59,637 bases of DNA from Paraburkholderia elongata (lineage in GTDB: Bacteria > Pseudomonadota > Gammaproteobacteria > Burkholderiales > Burkholderiaceae): NCBI RefSeq assembly GCF_013177735.1, contig NZ_WOEZ01000161.1:1-59637 (forward strand), read 5' to 3'. Under the pieces are notes generated by a model. That model searched no databases. It saw nothing but the letters and a program-made list of their open reading frames with translations, and had not been told where the DNA came from. Numbering within the stretch: position 1 is the first letter of the stretch; every line of letters begins with the position of its first letter. Positions 8,813 through 18,793 of this stretch are shown piece by piece. Position numbers and translations under genes: made by a program.

Positions 8813-9271
8813 ATGAGACCTCCGCGCCTCGACCAACTCGACAACCTCGACCGCAACCTCGTTGCGCTGCTGCAAGCCAACGCTCGTGAGAGCGTTGCCA
8901 ATCTCGCGCGTCAACTGGACGTGGCGCGCACCACCGTGATCGCCCGGATCGCCCGGCTCGAGCGCAGCAACGTGATCGGCGGCTATAGCGTGCGGCTCGG
9001 CCAGGACGTGCTCGACTCGAGCATCCAGGCATACGTCGGCATCATCATCGCGCCGAAGTACGGGCCTGCCGTGCAGAAACGTCTCGGCAAGATGCCCGAG
9101 GTGCAACTGCTCTGCGCGGTGAGCGGCGAGTTCGACTATGTTGCTTGGCTGCGCGCCGATTCGCCCGATCGCCTCAACGATCTGCTCGACGAGATCGGCG
9201 GCCTGGAAGGGGTGGAGCGAACCACGACGTCGATCATTCTTGCGCGCAAGATCGACCGCGGCATGGTGTGA
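8813..9271 (+). CDS. Lrp/AsnC-family transcriptional regulator
   Basis: A 152-residue Lrp-type regulator: an AsnC helix-turn-helix at ~9-60 (LDNLDRNLVALLQANARESVANLARQLD) and an RAM ligand-sensing domain at ~70-145. It lies in the same direction 224 bp ahead of a saccharopine-dehydrogenase-like gene. The gap holds repeated CGAC/GTCG elements (9305-9345) and a TTGACA at 9298-9303, suitable for Lrp control of that enzyme. The ligand is unknown; lysine or a lysine-derived compound is a reasonable guess from the neighbour. Confidence 0.85.
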   Translation: MRPPRLDQLDNLDRNLVALLQANARESVANLARQLDVARTTVIARIARLERSNVIGGYSVRLGQDVLDSSIQAYVGIIIAPKYGPAVQKRLGKMPEVQLLCAVSGEFDYVAWLRADSPDRLNDLLDEIGGLEGVERTTTSIILARKIDRGMV

Positions 9272-9429
9272 TCCCGCTGCCCAATTTTTACGCCGTTTTG
9301 ACATGTTTTCGACATATCGACTGATAGTGTCGTCATAACGTCGAAGTTCATGGTCATAGCGCAGCATTTTGCTCGTATGAACTGTTTTTGCTTCTCCCTA
9401 AACTGTGTCTCAAGGGTTCAGCCCGCCGG

Positions 9430-9451
9430 GCGCCGCGCTTAAGCGCGGCGC
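9430..9451. promoter_or_regulatory. 22-bp perfect palindrome in the leader of the saccharopine-dehydrogenase-like gene
   Basis: GCGCCGCGCTT is followed immediately by its exact reverse complement, 45 bp upstream of the ATG at 9496. It is not followed by a T run. It could be a regulator site or an RNA hairpin affecting expression; the sequence does not decide. Confidence 0.45.
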
Positions 9452-9495
9452 ACTTCCCAAGCTGGAGACAGCAGACACAGAACAAGGAGAAGCGC

Positions 9496-10593
9496 ATGAA
9501 AGTAGCCATCGTTGGCGCAGGTTTGATCGGTCACACCATCGCCCATATGTTGCGCGAAACCGGCGACTACGACGTCGTCGCGTTCGACCGCGACCAGAAC
9601 GCGCTCGATAAGCTCGCCGCCCAGGGCATTCCGACCCGCCGCGTCGATTCCGCTGACGCTGCCGCGCTGCGCGCCGCCGTTCAAGGCTTTGACGCGCTCG
9701 TCAACGCGCTGCCGTATTACCTGGCGGTGAACGTGGCCTCGGCCGCCAAGGGCGCGGGTGTTCACTACTTCGATCTGACCGAAGACGTGCGCGCCACCCA
9801 CGCGATTCGCGAGATCGCCGACTCCGCCGATCACGCCTTTATGCCCCAGTGCGGTCTGGCGCCGGGCTTCATCGGTATCGCCGCGCATGAACTGGCAAAC
9901 CGTTTCACTGAAATCCGCGACGTCAAGATGCGCGTCGGCGCGCTGCCGGAGTTCCCGACCAACGCGCTGAAGTACAACCTGACGTGGAGCGTCGATGGCC
10001 TGATCAACGAGTACTGCCAGCCGTGCGAAGCGATCCGCGACAGCCGCACGCAGTGGGTGCAGCCGCTCGAAGGCCTCGAACACTTCTCGCTCGACGGTAC
10101 CGAATACGAAGCGTTCAATACGTCCGGCGGCCTGGGTACGCTATGCGAAACGCTGTCGGGTCGGGTCGAATCGCTCGACTACAAGTCGGTGCGCTATCCG
10201 GGCCACCGCAACCTGATGCAGTTCCTGCTGGAAGACCTGCGTCTTGCGAGCGACCGCGATACGCTCAAGACCATCATGCGCCGTTCGGTGCCTTCGACCG
10301 CGCAAGACGTCGTGCTGGTGTTCATCACCGTGAGCGGCATGCGTGATGGTCAACTGGTGCAGGAAGTGTTCACCCGCAAGATCTTCGCAAAGACCGTGTG
10401 CGGCGTGCCGATGAGCGCGATCCAGATCACCACCGCTGGCGCGATGTGCGCGGTGCTCGATCTGTTCCGCGAGCAGAAGCTGCCGCAAAGCGGCTTCATT
10501 CGTCAGGAGCAGGTGTCGCTGCGCGACTTCCTCGCGAACCGCTTTGGCCAGCTGTACGAAGGGCAGTCGCTGGATGCGATGGTAACGGTGTAA
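9496..10593 (+). CDS. Saccharopine dehydrogenase-like NAD(P)-dependent oxidoreductase
   Basis: A 365-residue oxidoreductase with an N-terminal Rossmann fold (VAIVGAGLIG, residues 3-12) and a saccharopine-dehydrogenase C-terminal domain (PQCGLAPGFIGIAA, TWSVDGLINEY). The ATG at 9496 is chosen because AAGGAGA at 9484-9490 precedes it and the Rossmann strand begins at once; an upstream frame to 9388 lacks homologous sequence. Members of this family act on lysine-derived amino acids, and an Lrp-type regulator gene precedes it, so a role in lysine or related amino-acid catabolism is likely but not shown. Confidence 0.8.
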   Translation: MKVAIVGAGLIGHTIAHMLRETGDYDVVAFDRDQNALDKLAAQGIPTRRVDSADAAALRAAVQGFDALVNALPYYLAVNVASAAKGAGVHYFDLTEDVRATHAIREIADSADHAFMPQCGLAPGFIGIAAHELANRFTEIRDVKMRVGALPEFPTNALKYNLTWSVDGLINEYCQPCEAIRDSRTQWVQPLEGLEHFSLDGTEYEAFNTSGGLGTLCETLSGRVESLDYKSVRYPGHRNLMQFLLEDLRLASDRDTLKTIMRRSVPSTAQDVVLVFITVSGMRDGQLVQEVFTRKIFAKTVCGVPMSAIQITTAGAMCAVLDLFREQKLPQSGFIRQEQVSLRDFLANRFGQLYEGQSLDAMVTV

Positions 10594-10705
10594 GCGGCTG
10601 TCGCGTTGAGGCTCAAAACCGAGGGCCGTGCGACGACGTGGCAATGACTGCCGCGCGCAACGAAGAAGGCCTCGTAGAAGGCCGCCTTAGAAAAGCGCAG
10701 GAACA

Positions 10706-10726
10706 CCCCGCACTGCGGGGCGTTTT
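10706..10726 (+). terminator. Rho-independent terminator after the saccharopine-dehydrogenase-like gene
   Basis: Stem CCCCGC / GCGGGG with a 3-nt loop (ACT), followed by CGTTTT, 113 bp past the stop codon. Confidence 0.7.
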
Positions 10727-10781
10727 GCGGTTCAGACGCCGGTGCTGAATAGGCTGCTGCAGGGGCTACTACGCTTGGCAC

Positions 10782-10853
10782 TACTCAGGCAGCTACACGG
10801 GCAGCTACACAGGCAGCTACACAGGCAGCTGCACGGGCAACTACATAGGTAGC
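10782..10853. repeat. 12-bp tandem repeat, 6 units
   Basis: Six consecutive 12-bp units close to TACACAGGCAGC (10782, 10794, 10806, 10818, 10830, 10842). Two units are identical and the others differ by 1-3 bases. The last 13 bp lie inside the 3' end of the minus-strand P-loop kinase gene and supply its final codons and stop. Confidence 0.85.
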
Positions 10854-11461
10854 GGCGGCAGCATCGCAGACGACGTATGCGGCCCGCCTACTAGGCGTGC
10901 GAGCAACGCTTCGTAGTCCGCGTGGGTTGGCGAGGTGTTGTCGAACATCAACAGATCTTCGCAAATCTCACCGCTCGGCACGAAGCGGCGCTGCCGATAC
11001 TCGTCCCAATGCGCAAGTTTATAGGCATCGTTCGGATTGCCGCGATCGACGATACGCTGATGTGCCATCTCTTCCGATGTGGTGATCCACACCACCCGCA
11101 GGACCACGTCCGCGCCGACGCCCAGCCAGGCGCGATCGAAGAGGCGCCGCTCGCGCACTTCGCGCGAGAGCGGCCCGACCACCAGCGCACTGACGCCGAG
11201 TTCGAGATTGTCGCGGGCGGTATCGAGCAGGCCGCGATACTCGGGATCGCGCAGGTGCTGGAGGAAAAGCGGGCTGTCGCGGTCGTTCGGATCGCCGGTC
11301 AGCATGGCCATGGCGGCCGCGCTGTAGCCGCCGAACAGCGTATCTTTATCGAGCAGGCAGAAGGGCGAACCGCTCGCCTGCATGAGCGGGCCGATCAGCT
11401 TCTTTGCCAGGGTTGTCTTACCGGTGCCTGCGTGACCGCAGAAGAAAACCAGGTGAGTCAC
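10841..11461 (-). CDS. P-loop ATPase/kinase (AAA_33-type)
   Basis: A 206-residue soluble nucleotide kinase-like protein. The Walker A loop GHAGTGKT is at residues 9-16, with a hydrophobic strand before it and a lid-type region (SREVRERRLFDRAW, HQRIVDRGNP). This fold includes gluconate kinase, chloramphenicol phosphotransferase and zeta toxins; the substrate cannot be told. The GTG start at 11461 overlaps the TGA of the upstream cydX gene (GTGA), so translation is coupled. The last residues (MLPPLPM) are encoded by the end of a 12-bp tandem repeat, so the C-terminus may vary between strains. Confidence 0.75.
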   Translation of the reverse strand: MTHLVFFCGHAGTGKTTLAKKLIGPLMQASGSPFCLLDKDTLFGGYSAAAMAMLTGDPNDRDSPLFLQHLRDPEYRGLLDTARDNLELGVSALVVGPLSREVRERRLFDRAWLGVGADVVLRVVWITTSEEMAHQRIVDRGNPNDAYKLAHWDEYRQRRFVPSGEICEDLLMFDNTSPTHADYEALLARLVGGPHTSSAMLPPLPM

Positions 11462-11607
11462 GAAGACGTGTCCTCAGGCGCGGCGGGCGGGATGGCGGCG
11501 TGCTGCGGGTCGCGCGCGAACTTGCCGCTGGCTTCCAGCCACATCACATTGATGATGCCGAAGCCCAATGCCACGCCGATGCCGAGAATCCAGGTGAAAT
11601 ACCACAT
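11458..11607 (-). CDS. cydX: CydX/YbgT-like small subunit of cytochrome bd oxidase
   Basis: A 49-residue single-span membrane protein beginning MWYFTWILG, the characteristic opening of CydX, the small subunit that stabilises cytochrome bd-I quinol oxidase. The membrane helix runs to about residue 24 (INVMWLE), followed by a polar tail. The start is set by AAGGAGT (11613-11619 on the complementary strand) 5 bp upstream. CydX is normally encoded right after cydAB; here neither lies in the window and the only operon partner is the overlapping P-loop kinase gene. Confidence 0.8.
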   Translation of the reverse strand: MWYFTWILGIGVALGFGIINVMWLEASGKFARDPQHAAIPPAAPEDTSS

Positions 11608-11885
11608 TGCAGACTCCTTGAGCGTATGTCCGTCGAGGCAGGCGATGAAGCGCTGCGCATAGCCGGTAGAGAAGCAAACATGTCTGGCAGACAAAGGTAG
11701 CACGCGGCGGATCTGAGGGTAAATCCGCAGCGCGCGGCGCCCACAGCGCAGCGCTTTGCAGCGATCATGAAGAAGAACGCGGCAGCGCGCAAGTGGGCGC
11801 GTAGACAGTTGGCCGTTTGGCCAGGATGGCAGAACGGCCGCGCGTTGCTATGATGCGTGGCAGTGTGTGAGCGGGAGAAATCAGG

Positions 11886-12122
11886 ATGGCAAATCTATGG
11901 ATTCGTGGCGTTGACCAAACGTTGTATGACGCACTCATTCGCGAAGCTGAAGCGAATGGGCGCTCGGTGGAGGAAGAGCAGCGGGCGATTCTGGAGGAGG
12001 CGTTGCAGAAGGTGTACAACCGGCAGTTCGTCAGGGCATTGATGAGCATCCCCAATGTTGGGGAAGACTCGGACTTTGAGCGGGTGAACGACAGGCGCGA
12101 GGCTCCGGTTGTATTTGATTGA
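11886..12122 (+). CDS. fitA: FitA-like ribbon-helix-helix antitoxin
   Basis: A 78-residue protein with an N-terminal ribbon-helix-helix domain (LWIRGVDQTLYDALIREAEANGRSVEEE) and a short C-terminal tail expected to wrap around the toxin. Its stop overlaps the toxin start by 14 bp, the usual arrangement of type II toxin-antitoxin pairs of the FitAB/VapBC type. The RHH domain would also repress the pair's own promoter. Confidence 0.8.
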   Translation: MANLWIRGVDQTLYDALIREAEANGRSVEEEQRAILEEALQKVYNRQFVRALMSIPNVGEDSDFERVNDRREAPVVFD

Positions 12123-12525
12123 TACCAACGTCATTAGCGAGATCAGACGTTGGGAGCGTGCTAATCCGGGGGTACGGCGATTTTTCACGCAAGCGGAGAA
12201 GGAAGAGCGCGAACTCTATCTTTCTGTCATCACTGTAGGAGAATTGCGACGCGGCGTTGAGCAGGTGCGGCAACGCGGAGACCTGCCACAAGCAATCGTG
12301 CTTGAACGATGGATGAACGCCGTGCTGACTAGGTTTGCCAGGAGCATTTTGGCCATTGACGAGGCCGCTGCCCATGCATGGGGCAGGCTGCGCGTGCCCC
12401 AATCGGAGCCTGCCGTCGACAAACTGATCGCCGCCACTGCGCTGACGTGCGACCTCGTAGTGGTGACACGCAATGTCGCCGATTTTGCAGTACCCGGCAT
12501 CCGGGTAGTCAACCCGTTCGACTGA
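12109..12525 (+). CDS. fitB: FitB/VapC-like PIN-domain toxin
   Basis: A 138-residue PIN-domain ribonuclease. The acidic metal-binding residues are visible: Asp5 in LIDTNVISE, Glu45 in TVGELRRG, Asp104 in AVDKLIAATA and a late Asp125. All are intact, so the nuclease is probably active when not bound by the antitoxin encoded just upstream. The likely start is TTG at 12109, overlapping fitA by 14 bp; an ATG with the right N-terminus is absent. Confidence 0.85.
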   Translation: MYLIDTNVISEIRRWERANPGVRRFFTQAEKEERELYLSVITVGELRRGVEQVRQRGDLPQAIVLERWMNAVLTRFARSILAIDEAAAHAWGRLRVPQSEPAVDKLIAATALTCDLVVVTRNVADFAVPGIRVVNPFD

Positions 12526-12618
12526 TCGTTCAACCGGCGCGCAAGAGCCGAGGGTGCACAACATCGCGCAATGCGCCTATAACAAGAGCAACACTACCAA
12601 TAACACGGGAGACCCAGC

Positions 12619-13059
12619 ATGCCGATGCGCCAGCACTTCCACTGCAAAGCCGCGCTGCTTGCGCTGGCTATCGCGTCGCTCGCCGGTTGCGCCTCGACAC
12701 CTGCCGAACCGGTCGCGTTCAAGGAGGTGCCGCAAGCGCGAATCGTCCAGCCCGGTTACACGCAGCCCGGCACCGGACTGGTTGCCGTGGACGTGCGGCG
12801 CGAACGTTCTCGCGACCTTATCGTCCGGTTCCGCGATGCCTTGGTGTATATCGACGGCGAGCAGGTCACCGATCTGATGAACGGTGAACACGTAGTCTTC
12901 TATCTAAGTGCGGGCGTGCATCGCATCGGTGTCTCCACGCAATTCGATCCGGTCGTGGAGATGCGCTTTATGGTCACGGCCGATACGCGCTATACGAACC
13001 GCGCGTCTGTCACCTTCAGCGAGGATCACCGGATCGCTTTGCGCAGGGTTGCCCAATAG
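12619..13059 (+). CDS. Small outer-membrane-type lipoprotein of unknown function
   Basis: A 146-residue protein with a lipoprotein signal peptide: positively charged start, hydrophobic stretch (AALLALAIASLAGC) and lipobox LAGC with Cys24 as the lipidated residue. The mature part is a small beta-rich domain (LIVRFRDALVYIDGEQVTDLMNGEHVVFYLSAGVHRIGV), like domains that format periplasmic stress lipoproteins. GGGAGA lies 7 bp ahead of the ATG. No operon partner is evident. Confidence 0.7.
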   Translation: MPMRQHFHCKAALLALAIASLAGCASTPAEPVAFKEVPQARIVQPGYTQPGTGLVAVDVRRERSRDLIVRFRDALVYIDGEQVTDLMNGEHVVFYLSAGVHRIGVSTQFDPVVEMRFMVTADTRYTNRASVTFSEDHRIALRRVAQ

Positions 13060-13288
13060 CGCAGGGCAGGTCCTGACAACGCCGGATTGCGGCGGGTCGT
13101 GCCGGGCAGTACCGAACCGCACCGCGCCCGCACCCGCACCCGCACGCAAGCTTTAACAATTGGCTACATGACGTTCGCGCATAGCCCTTAACATGGCGGC
13201 TGTCGTGTATTCGTTCATGCAGATCCGCCACAGGGCTTACACACAGTGCGAAGCCGGCCGGTCTGTTCCGTTTTCAAGGTAATCCAAC

Positions 13289-14266
13289 ATGCTGATCAAT
13301 TGCGCCGCCTATCAGGACGGCCGGAAGCTGGCTGACATCGATATCGATAGCATCAGCGACTACGTGGCGCGGCCCGAGTGCTTCGTCTGGGTCGCGCTGA
13401 AAGACCCGGAGCCGGGCGAACTGGCGGTGATGAAACACGAGTTCGGCCTGCACGAACTCGCGATCGAAGATGCGCAAAACGGCCATCAGCGTCCGAAAAT
13501 CGAGGAGTACGGCGAGTCGCTATTCGCCGTCATGCATACCGTGGAAATGGACGACGAGGGCGAACTGCTGATCGGCGAGGTCGACGTCTTCGTAGGGCAC
13601 AACTATGTGCTGTCGGTGCGCCGCGGTGCGCGCACCGGCTTCCAGAACGTTCGCGCCCGTTGCGAGCGCGAGCCGCAATTGCTCAAGGAGGGCTCGGCAT
13701 TCGTGCTGTACGCACTGGCGGACGACATCGTCGATCGTTATTTTCCGATCGTCGAGGCGATGAACACCGAGATCGAAGCACTCGAAGACCGCATCTTCGA
13801 GCGCAACAATTCGGCGGCATCGCGCGCGATCATCGAGGATCTGTACTCGTTGAAACGCCGTCTCGTGATCTTGCAGCATCACATTACACCCCTGCAGGCA
13901 GCGATCGGCAAACTGACGGGCGGCCGCATTCCGAGCATCTGCGAAGGCATGCAAGCCTATTTCCGCGACGTCTACGACCACCTCGAGCGGATCGTCAAAA
14001 CCATCGACGGCCGGCGCGAAATGGTGGTTACCGCGGTGCAGATCAATCTGGGGATGATCTCGCTGGTCGAAAGCGAGGTGACCAAGCGGCTCGGCTCGTT
14101 CGCCGCGTTGTTCGCGGTGCCGACCATGATCGCCGGCATCTACGGGATGAACTTCCAGAGCATCCCCGAGTTGCATTACGAGTTTGGTTACCCAGTCTGT
14201 CTTGCCGTGATGCTGACCGTGGATCTGATCTTGTACTGGCGCTTCCGCAAGGCCGGCTGGCTTTAA
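13289..14266 (+). CDS. corA: CorA-family magnesium/cobalt transporter
   Basis: A 325-residue CorA channel. The long N-terminal cytoplasmic domain and coiled helix are followed by two C-terminal membrane segments, with the selectivity signature Gly-Met-Asn at 286-288 (IYGMNF) ending the first. The periplasmic loop and the C-terminal basic tail (WRFRKAGWL) are present. It is monocistronic. No Mg-responsive leader could be recognised in the 229 bp upstream. Confidence 0.9.
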   Translation: MLINCAAYQDGRKLADIDIDSISDYVARPECFVWVALKDPEPGELAVMKHEFGLHELAIEDAQNGHQRPKIEEYGESLFAVMHTVEMDDEGELLIGEVDVFVGHNYVLSVRRGARTGFQNVRARCEREPQLLKEGSAFVLYALADDIVDRYFPIVEAMNTEIEALEDRIFERNNSAASRAIIEDLYSLKRRLVILQHHITPLQAAIGKLTGGRIPSICEGMQAYFRDVYDHLERIVKTIDGRREMVVTAVQINLGMISLVESEVTKRLGSFAALFAVPTMIAGIYGMNFQSIPELHYEFGYPVCLAVMLTVDLILYWRFRKAGWL

Positions 14267-14571
14267 CACACCGATAGCCGCCGAGCAGCCGGTGCCGTCC
14301 AATACAGCCGCACCGCTGCGACATTCGCGCCACACCCCCACCGCCCCGCGTTGTTCCCGCTTGCACCGTGCGCAATAAAAGTCCAGCATAGGCGGCCCGC
14401 CGGCTGCGGAGCTTGCAGCTAGCGGCAAATTCGCCACGCATAGACCAAGCGAGGAACCCTTGCCAAAACGCAGCCTACCGGTGCGCTTACCCGCCGCGCC
14501 GGGTCGAACCCATCGAGCGCACCGCATCGACGCACTTTCTGCGTCCCGGTGCATCGCAACGCTGCGAATCG

Positions 14572-14626
14572 TTGACAGTCCGAACCGGGCACGCTGAGAA
14601 TGGGCCTCGCAAAGGTTTGCGCGCAA
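14572..14626 (+). promoter_or_regulatory. Candidate promoter and LacI-type operator for the sugar ABC operon
   Basis: Within the 408-bp gene-free stretch 14267-14674, TTGACA (14572-14577) is followed after 18 bp by GAGAAT. The perfect palindrome TTGCGCGCAA (14617-14626, central CG) lies 16 bp further on, a position where a LacI-family repressor would block transcription. The cognate repressor could be the LacI gene at the end of the operon. No gene was seen in the rest of the stretch. Confidence 0.4.
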
Positions 14627-14674
14627 CTAAAAAATACGGCTCGACCGTGAGCCCGACAAACTCTGGAGATAAGC

Positions 14675-15637
14675 ATGAGCCATCGCATTCGCCGCCGCAT
14701 GCTGGCGGCCGCAGTTCTCGTCACCGCCACCGCCGCTTTGCCGTTTTCGTCCGCATACGCACAAAGCGCACCTGCCCATAAGCCGAAGGTCGCGCTGGTC
14801 ATGAAGTCGCTCGCGAACGAGTTCTTCCTGACCATGGAAACCGGTGCGAAGGACTACCAGAAACACAATTCCTCCCAGTTCGATCTGATCACCAACGGCA
14901 TCAAGGACGAGACCGATACCGCGAACCAGATCCGGATCGTCGAACAGATGATTGTCTCGAAGGTCGATGCGATCGTGCTGGCTCCGGCTGACTCGAAGGC
15001 GTTGGTACCGGTCGTCAAGAAGGCCGTCGACGCGGGCATCATCGTCGTGAACATCGACAACCGGCTCGATCCGGACGTGCTCAAGTCGAAAGATCTGAAC
15101 GTGCCGTTCGTCGGCCCGGATAACCGCAAGGGCGCGCAGAAGGTCGGCGACTACCTGGCCAAAAAGCTGAAGGCGGGCGACGAAGTCGGCATTATCGAAG
15201 GTGTGTCTACCACCACCAACGCGCAACAACGCACCGCGGGCTTCAAGGACGCCATGCAGACCGTCGGCGCCAAGGTCGTGTCGGTGCAATCGGGCGAATG
15301 GGAAATCGACAAGGGCAACGCGGTGGCGTCGGCTATGCTCAATGAGTATCCGAACCTGAAGGCGCTTCTGGCCGGCAAAGACAATATGGCGATCGGCGCG
15401 GTCTCGGCCATACGCGCGGCCGGCAAGCAGGGCAAGGTGCTGGTGGTCGGCTATGACAACATCAACGCGATCAAGCCGATGCTCAAGGACGGCCGCGTGC
15501 TCGCCACCGCCGACCAGTACGCTGCCAAGCAGGCCGTATTCGGTATCGACACCGCGCTGAAGGCGATCAGCGAGCACAAGAAGCAGTCGCAGTTGTCCGG
15601 CGTGGTGGAAACGCCGTGCGACCTGGTGACGAAGTAA
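14675..15637 (+). CDS. Sugar ABC transporter substrate-binding protein (ribose type)
   Basis: A 320-residue periplasmic protein. Residues 1-30 are a Sec signal peptide ending SAYAQ. The mature protein is a Peripla_BP_4 / RbsB-type fold (VALVMKSLANEFFLTMETGAK, VDAIVLAPADSKALVPVVKKA, GKDNMAIGAVSAI). The ATG follows GGAGA in CTGGAGATAAGC. The following ATPase, permease and LacI genes complete an importer of the carbohydrate uptake 2 family. The sugar is unknown: ribose, or a related aldose or polyol. Confidence 0.88.
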   Translation: MSHRIRRRMLAAAVLVTATAALPFSSAYAQSAPAHKPKVALVMKSLANEFFLTMETGAKDYQKHNSSQFDLITNGIKDETDTANQIRIVEQMIVSKVDAIVLAPADSKALVPVVKKAVDAGIIVVNIDNRLDPDVLKSKDLNVPFVGPDNRKGAQKVGDYLAKKLKAGDEVGIIEGVSTTTNAQQRTAGFKDAMQTVGAKVVSVQSGEWEIDKGNAVASAMLNEYPNLKALLAGKDNMAIGAVSAIRAAGKQGKVLVVGYDNINAIKPMLKDGRVLATADQYAAKQAVFGIDTALKAISEHKKQSQLSGVVETPCDLVTK

Positions 15638-15686
15638 GCGTCGGGTAGCCAGTACCGGAATACGCACGACAGGAAGCACCGTAACA

Positions 15687-15704
15687 AACCCGGGCACGCG
15701 GGTT
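15687..15704 (+). terminator. Intercistronic hairpin after the binding-protein gene
   Basis: AACCCG / CGGGTT stem with a 6-nt loop, 50 bp after the stop, no T run. It lies in the 328-bp gap before the ATPase gene (15638-15965), which otherwise shows no gene. Such hairpins often stabilise the binding-protein mRNA or cause partial termination, giving more binding protein than transporter. Confidence 0.4.
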
Positions 15705-15965
15705 CGCGCTCACGCCATTGCATGCTGAATGCATGGAAAAAATACGCGAATCCGCGCCAATTCAATAAACGCTCAAGAAACCTGCTGCGCCGCCGTTAAA
15801 TCCAGAGGTAAGCGTCATGACGGTGGCTGCGCGGCGAGAGGGGGCGTGGTCGAAAGCGCCTGCGCATTCCGCGCATTGGGCCGGCATGACACGTGGCTGT
15901 CGTTGGCGGCCTCATGCGAGCGAATCGCATGAAGCCGCCCCGGGAGCCCCGGAACCAGGATTGCG

Positions 15966-17557
<1,592 letters not shown>

Positions 17558-17561
<4 letters not shown>

Positions 17562-18631
17562 CCGATCAATCGGTACGTGAAGGATCGAGTGGCACACCGG
17601 GCGCGCCGCAGGCAGGGGCAACGGTCACGCCGGCAGCCGACCCGTCCGCGCCGCTGGTGCCACTGGTGCCGCTGGTAAGTGGCAAGCCGGCCGGCACGCG
17701 GCTCGGCTTTTCGAACTACCTGGGCCTCGCCGGTGCGTTGCTGGCGATGATCGTGCTGTTCTCGCTGCTGAGTTCGCACTTTTTGACGTACGACACGTTC
17801 AGCACAATCGCCAATCAGATCCCCGATCTGGTGGTGATGTCGGTGGGCATGACCTTCGTGCTGATCATCGCCGGGATCGATCTGTCGGTGGGTTCGGTGC
17901 TGGCGCTGGGCGCCTCGGTGGTGAGCGTGGCGGCGTTGAAGTGGGGCTGGGGACCGCTGCCGTCAGCGCTGCTCGGGGTCGCCGCGGCGGCGCTGACCGG
18001 CACCATCACCGGCGCGGTGACGGTGGGTTGGCGGATTCCGTCGTTCATCGTGTCGCTTGGCGTGCTCGAAGCGGCGCGCGGCATGGCGTATCAGATGACC
18101 AATTCGCGCACCGCGTATATCGGCGACGCGTTCGATTTTCTGTCGAATCCGATCGCGCTAGGCATCTCGCCGGCATTTCTGATCGCGGTGGCGGTGATGG
18201 TGATTGCGCAACTGGTGCTCACGCGCACGGTGTTCGGCCGTTATCTGGTCGGCATCGGCACCAACGAGGAAGCGGTGCGGCTCGCGGGCGTCAATCCGCG
18301 GCCTTACAAAGTCATCGTGTTTGCGTTGATGGGCGCGCTTGCCGGGCTGGCCGCGCTGTTCCAGATTTCGCGTCTGGAAGCGGCCGACCCGAACGCCGGC
18401 GTCGGCATGGAGCTGCAGGTGATCGCGGCGGTGGTGATTGGCGGCACGAGCCTGATGGGCGGACGCGGTTCGGTCATCAGCACGTTTTTCGGCGTGTTGA
18501 TCATTTCGGTGCTGGCGGCCGGCTTGGCGCAGATCGGCGCAAACGAGCCGACCAAGCGGATGATCACCGGCGCGGTGATCGTGGTGGCGGTCGTGCTGGA
18601 TACCTACCGCAGCCGCCGTAAGCGCGCATGA
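17558..18631 (+). CDS. Sugar ABC transporter permease (RbsC-like)
   Basis: A 357-residue inner-membrane permease of the BPD_transp_2 family, with about 8-10 membrane segments and the family motif GIDLSVGSVLALGA and GRYLVGIGTNEEAVRLAGV loop that contacts the ATPase. The first ~50 residues are a variable Pro/Ala/Gly-rich cytoplasmic extension that includes the 9-bp coding repeat PLVPLVPLV (about 17657-17683). It is coupled to the ATPase gene by a 4-bp overlap. Confidence 0.9.
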
Positions 18632-18793
18632 CGGTGGCGCCGGTTGCGGCACCTTGGCGTATCAAGAGCAGTCGAAGCTGGAAATGCGGTAAAGCGTAAG
18701 TATTCATGGGTTTGGTCTGTCTTCGATGAAGACGTCCGGTGGGTCGCCAGGTGGCGTGGCCGGCGGGAACAACAGGCAGGAGAGCAACAGGTT

